A stretch of DNA of 6,053 bases, from positions 1 to 6,053 of the forward strand of contig CALFZM010000186.1 of assembly GCA_937952235.1 (NCBI GenBank), written 5' to 3'. This stretch comes from an uncultured Opitutia bacterium (GTDB lineage Bacteria; Verrucomicrobiota; Verrucomicrobiia; Opitutales; Opitutaceae). The notes under the pieces were generated by a model. The model saw only the letters and a list, made by a program, of their open reading frames with translations. It did no database searches and was not told the origin of the DNA. Positions 6,027 through 6,053 of the stretch are shown in pieces (the stretch's first letter is position 1; each line of letters begins with the position of its first letter). The translations under genes and the position numbers were made by a program.

Positions 6027-6053
6027 GTCAAGACACGCCGATCTGTCCAAACC

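Overview
The window is GC-rich chromosomal DNA. It carries a phospholipid-transport (MCE/Mla-type) operon, the diaminopimelate biosynthesis gene dapL, the pantothenate gene panC, and a broken piece of an ABC-F ATPase gene at the right end. The dapL route to lysine and peptidoglycan, the STAS-MlaE style of permease, very high GC and start sites without clear Shine-Dalgarno sequences together suggest a Verrucomicrobiota bacterium, possibly of the Opitutaceae. That assignment is inferred from gene content and protein style; no search was run.

Layout: (1) 3-3205, plus strand, four co-directional genes: an MlaE-like permease (5' end outside the window), its MlaF-like ATPase, an MlaD-like MCE substrate-binding protein, and an ABC-transport auxiliary lipoprotein of the PqiC type. 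Together they would form an envelope lipid transporter: permease and ATPase in the inner membrane, an MCE ring anchored there and reaching into the periplasm, and a lipoprotein probably at the outer membrane. (2) 3203-3352, a roughly 150-bp imperfect palindrome whose left tip supplies the TAG stop of the lipoprotein gene. (3) 3353-3475, spacer in which I see no gene. (4) 3476-4699, minus strand, dapL. (5) 4700-4806, a divergent promoter region containing an inverted repeat. (6) 4807-5649, plus strand, panC, complete but with substitutions at several residues important in characterised enzymes. (7) 5646-6026, the C-terminal part only of a Uup-type ABC-F protein, with much lower GC than panC next to it. 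It looks like an acquired fragment or an assembly junction. The last 27 bases hold nothing I can identify.

The genes are mostly familiar housekeeping families. I do not see a new defence or mobile system. The points most worth checking are the altered PanC active site, the palindromic element that ends a gene, the abrupt change into the orphan Uup tail, and two tandem UNCG-tetraloop hairpins at the start of mlaF.
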